From assembly GCA_900313125.1 (NCBI GenBank), contig OMPZ01000141.1, positions 1 to 15,776 of the forward strand: DNA of 15,776 bases, in the 5' to 3' direction. Positions 14,684 to 15,776 of this stretch are shown in pieces. The notes beneath the pieces are model-generated. The model was not told where the DNA came from. It made no database searches and saw only the letters and a list, made by a program, of their open reading frames with translations. Position 1 is the first letter of the stretch. Each line of letters opens with the position of its first letter. Source of the DNA: an uncultured Eubacteriales bacterium (GTDB lineage Bacteria; Bacillota; Clostridia; Oscillospirales; Acutalibacteraceae). The position numbers and the translations under genes are program-made.

Positions 14684-15574
14684 TCAATCACGAGAGAATG
14701 TTATCAGTTTAGCTTTGTTAAGATTGGCAGGATTGTCCGGATCTTTTATTTTAACATCTTGAATATGAAATCCCACTTTTTCTGATCCCGGTTCTGTGAA
14801 CTTCGTAATCAATTCCGTATTGTCAAATGTCTTCCATTTGCTCTCATTGATGATACACATAAAGTTAAAGGACTTCTCAAGATCCCGCTGATAAACATAA
14901 TCAAAAACTTTCCAAGGATTTTCAATGCCCCACATACCACGAACTCGCATATATGTTATACCGAGAGGGTCAACTTTGTTTATATGTCCCAATTCTTTTG
15001 ACTCAGCAAATTCTACACCATGGATTGATTCAACTCCGCTTTTAATGCTTTCTTTAATACGTCTGTAGCATTCCTCACTTGCACAATAATCAAGACCATA
15101 CACCATTGTTAAATGCATTAATTTTTTCTTTTTCACAACTCCCACTACATATATCATATCTTTTTCAGTCCATTTTCCACCTTCAGCAGAACGGCAAGCT
15201 TTTGAGATCATAGGATTATCGCTTTTTATTTTTTGTTTGGGATAACTTGAATTGAGTGCAAGAGGAGATCCGTTGCTTTCTATCTTCTTCGTTTCAACAG
15301 CTTCTCCACCACGGAGCATAGCGTCCGGAGGATTGTTATTGTTCCCCAAATAGGAAAACACTTTATTGAGTTCTTCCAATCGTTTGTCTTCCGGCATTTG
15401 AAAAGTGTTTGCGAATAAGTCCTTAACATACTCCTCGAGCGCATCTCCGGCAGCATTCGCTCTGTTTTTGTTGGAATAGTAAGAAACAACATCGGTAATC
15501 GGATTATTCACAAGATTGTATATGGCGTCGATTATATTCTTAGGTTTAGTCTTCTGATTCTTATCCTGGTTCAT
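14684..15574 (-). CDS. Type II restriction endonuclease, NgoPII-like (predicted GGCC)
   Basis: Cleavage half of the system, 296 residues. The N-terminal block [20 protein letters not shown] and [11 protein letters not shown] resemble, from memory, the NgoPII endonuclease family (GGCC). A plausible PD-(D/E)xK site is [16 protein letters not shown]: Asp84, then Glu94-Thr-Lys96. A supporting acidic residue may be Glu47 or Glu48. The C-terminal half is unmarked but rich in aromatic residues and Lys. The ATG at 15572-15574 has AGGAG nine bases upstream. It is first in the operon and stops ten bases before the methyltransferase start, with the methyltransferase ribosome site overlapping this stop. 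No controller protein gene is seen. Family recognition rests on memory, strengthened by the neighbouring methyltransferase with the same expected target. Confidence 0.87.
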   Translation of the reverse strand: MNQDKNQKTKPKNIIDAIYNLVNNPITDVVSYYSNKNRANAAGDALEEYVKDLFANTFQMPEDKRLEELNKVFSYLGNNNNPPDAMLRGGEAVETKKIESNGSPLALNSSYPKQKIKSDNPMISKACRSAEGGKWTEKDMIYVVGVVKKKKLMHLTMVYGLDYCASEECYRRIKESIKSGVESIHGVEFAESKELGHINKVDPLGITYMRVRGMWGIENPWKVFDYVYQRDLEKSFNFMCIINESKWKTFDNTELITKFTEPGSEKVGFHIQDVKIKDPDNPANLNKAKLITFSRD

Positions 15575-15609
15575 AGTTGTAAACTCCTATATAATAATCA
15601 TCATTTACA

Positions 15610-15638
15610 ATTATAACATTCATTTCGTCTTTTTTCAA
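15610..15638 (-). promoter_or_regulatory. Promoter of the restriction-modification operon
   Basis: TTGAAA (15633-15638) and TATAAT (15610-15615, perfect) on the minus strand with 17-base spacing, about 40 bases upstream of the endonuclease ATG. It begins directly after the tRNA terminator. Confidence 0.85.
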
Positions 15639-15647
15639 TAATATTTC

Positions 15648-15688
15648 AAAAAAACAGGACTACTATCTTTGTTAAAATAGCAGTCCTG
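15648..15688 (-). terminator. Terminator of the tRNA-Tyr transcript
   Basis: A 12-base arm pair (CAGGACTGCTAT / ATAGTAGTCCTG, one mismatch, 10-base loop) followed by seven T on the minus strand. It is four bases from the tRNA CCA end. Confidence 0.92.
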
Positions 15689-15691
15689 CTT

Positions 15692-15776
15692 TGGTGGGAG
15701 AGGGTGGATTCGAACCACCGAAGTCAGTGACAACAGATTTACAGTCTGCCCCATTTGGCCGCTCTGGAACTCTCCC
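15692..15776 (-). tRNA. tRNA-Tyr (anticodon GTA)
   Basis: On the minus strand the acceptor stem GGGAGAG (15776-15770) pairs with CTCTCCC (15702-15696), followed by discriminator A and an encoded CCA (15694-15692). The anticodon loop is CTGTAAA within a 5-bp stem, giving GTA. The long variable arm (about TGTCACTGACTTCGG) is typical of bacterial tRNA-Tyr, and the T arm has GGTTCGAATCC. The 5' end coincides with the window edge. Confidence 0.96.

Noticed and set aside
15692..15715. tRNA-Tyr 3' end as an attachment site with a second copy
   Set aside because: I looked for the T-arm/acceptor sequence again in 13404-13683 and did not find it, and there is no integrase.

Overview
The window looks like chromosomal DNA from a gut-type Clostridia member, perhaps Oscillospiraceae/Ruminococcus-like. 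The reasons are roughly balanced base composition, strong AGGAGG-type ribosome binding sites, an L20-type leader before infC, a DUF1540 cysteine-rich protein, and Firmicutes-style topA and dprA. This placement is an inference from gene content; no search was run. Nearly everything is on the minus strand, so the order of transcription is from high to low coordinates. The only convincing plus-strand gene is a small cysteine-rich protein at 12655-12852.

Region 1 (6410 down to 1) is a translation/genome-maintenance run. A consensus promoter and an attenuated leader precede infC (which starts with a rare AUU codon), then rpmI and rplT. A small membrane protein, a SpoU/TrmH-family rRNA 2'-O-methyltransferase, dprA (with a very long linker) and topA follow. 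topA is cut by the left window edge and lacks its last residues.

Region 2 (12367 down to 6441) holds two ABC importer operons. The first to be transcribed (12258-9133) encodes an ABC_sub_bind (PF04392-type) lipoprotein, a BPD_transp_2-type permease with an unusual lysine/serine tail, and an ATPase. This set resembles the streptococcal TrpXYZ type. The second (8958-6478) is a polar amino acid importer: family 3 binding lipoprotein, His/Glu/Gln-type permease and GlnQ-type ATPase. Each has its own promoter with 17-base spacing, and each has a strong stem-loop between the binding-protein gene and the permease gene. That layout probably makes the binding protein more abundant than the membrane parts.

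Region 3 (12259-13683) is a small-gene area. It holds the DUF1540 gene, a single-pass membrane protein of unknown function, an orphan plus-strand terminator, a set of overlapping inverted repeats, a tandem heptamer repeat and a 22-bp perfect palindrome.

Region 4 (13684-15776) is an AT-rich type II restriction-modification islet, an NgoPII-like endonuclease followed by an M.HaeIII-like cytosine-5 methyltransferase. It sits directly downstream of a tRNA-Tyr gene and its terminator. Both proteins point to GGCC as the target. By hand count GGCC occurs only seven times in the whole window, far fewer than the roughly 60 expected by chance, which fits long-term exposure to such a system. I see no clearly unknown defence system; the more unusual items are the structured small-gene region, the odd protein extensions and the GGCC depletion.
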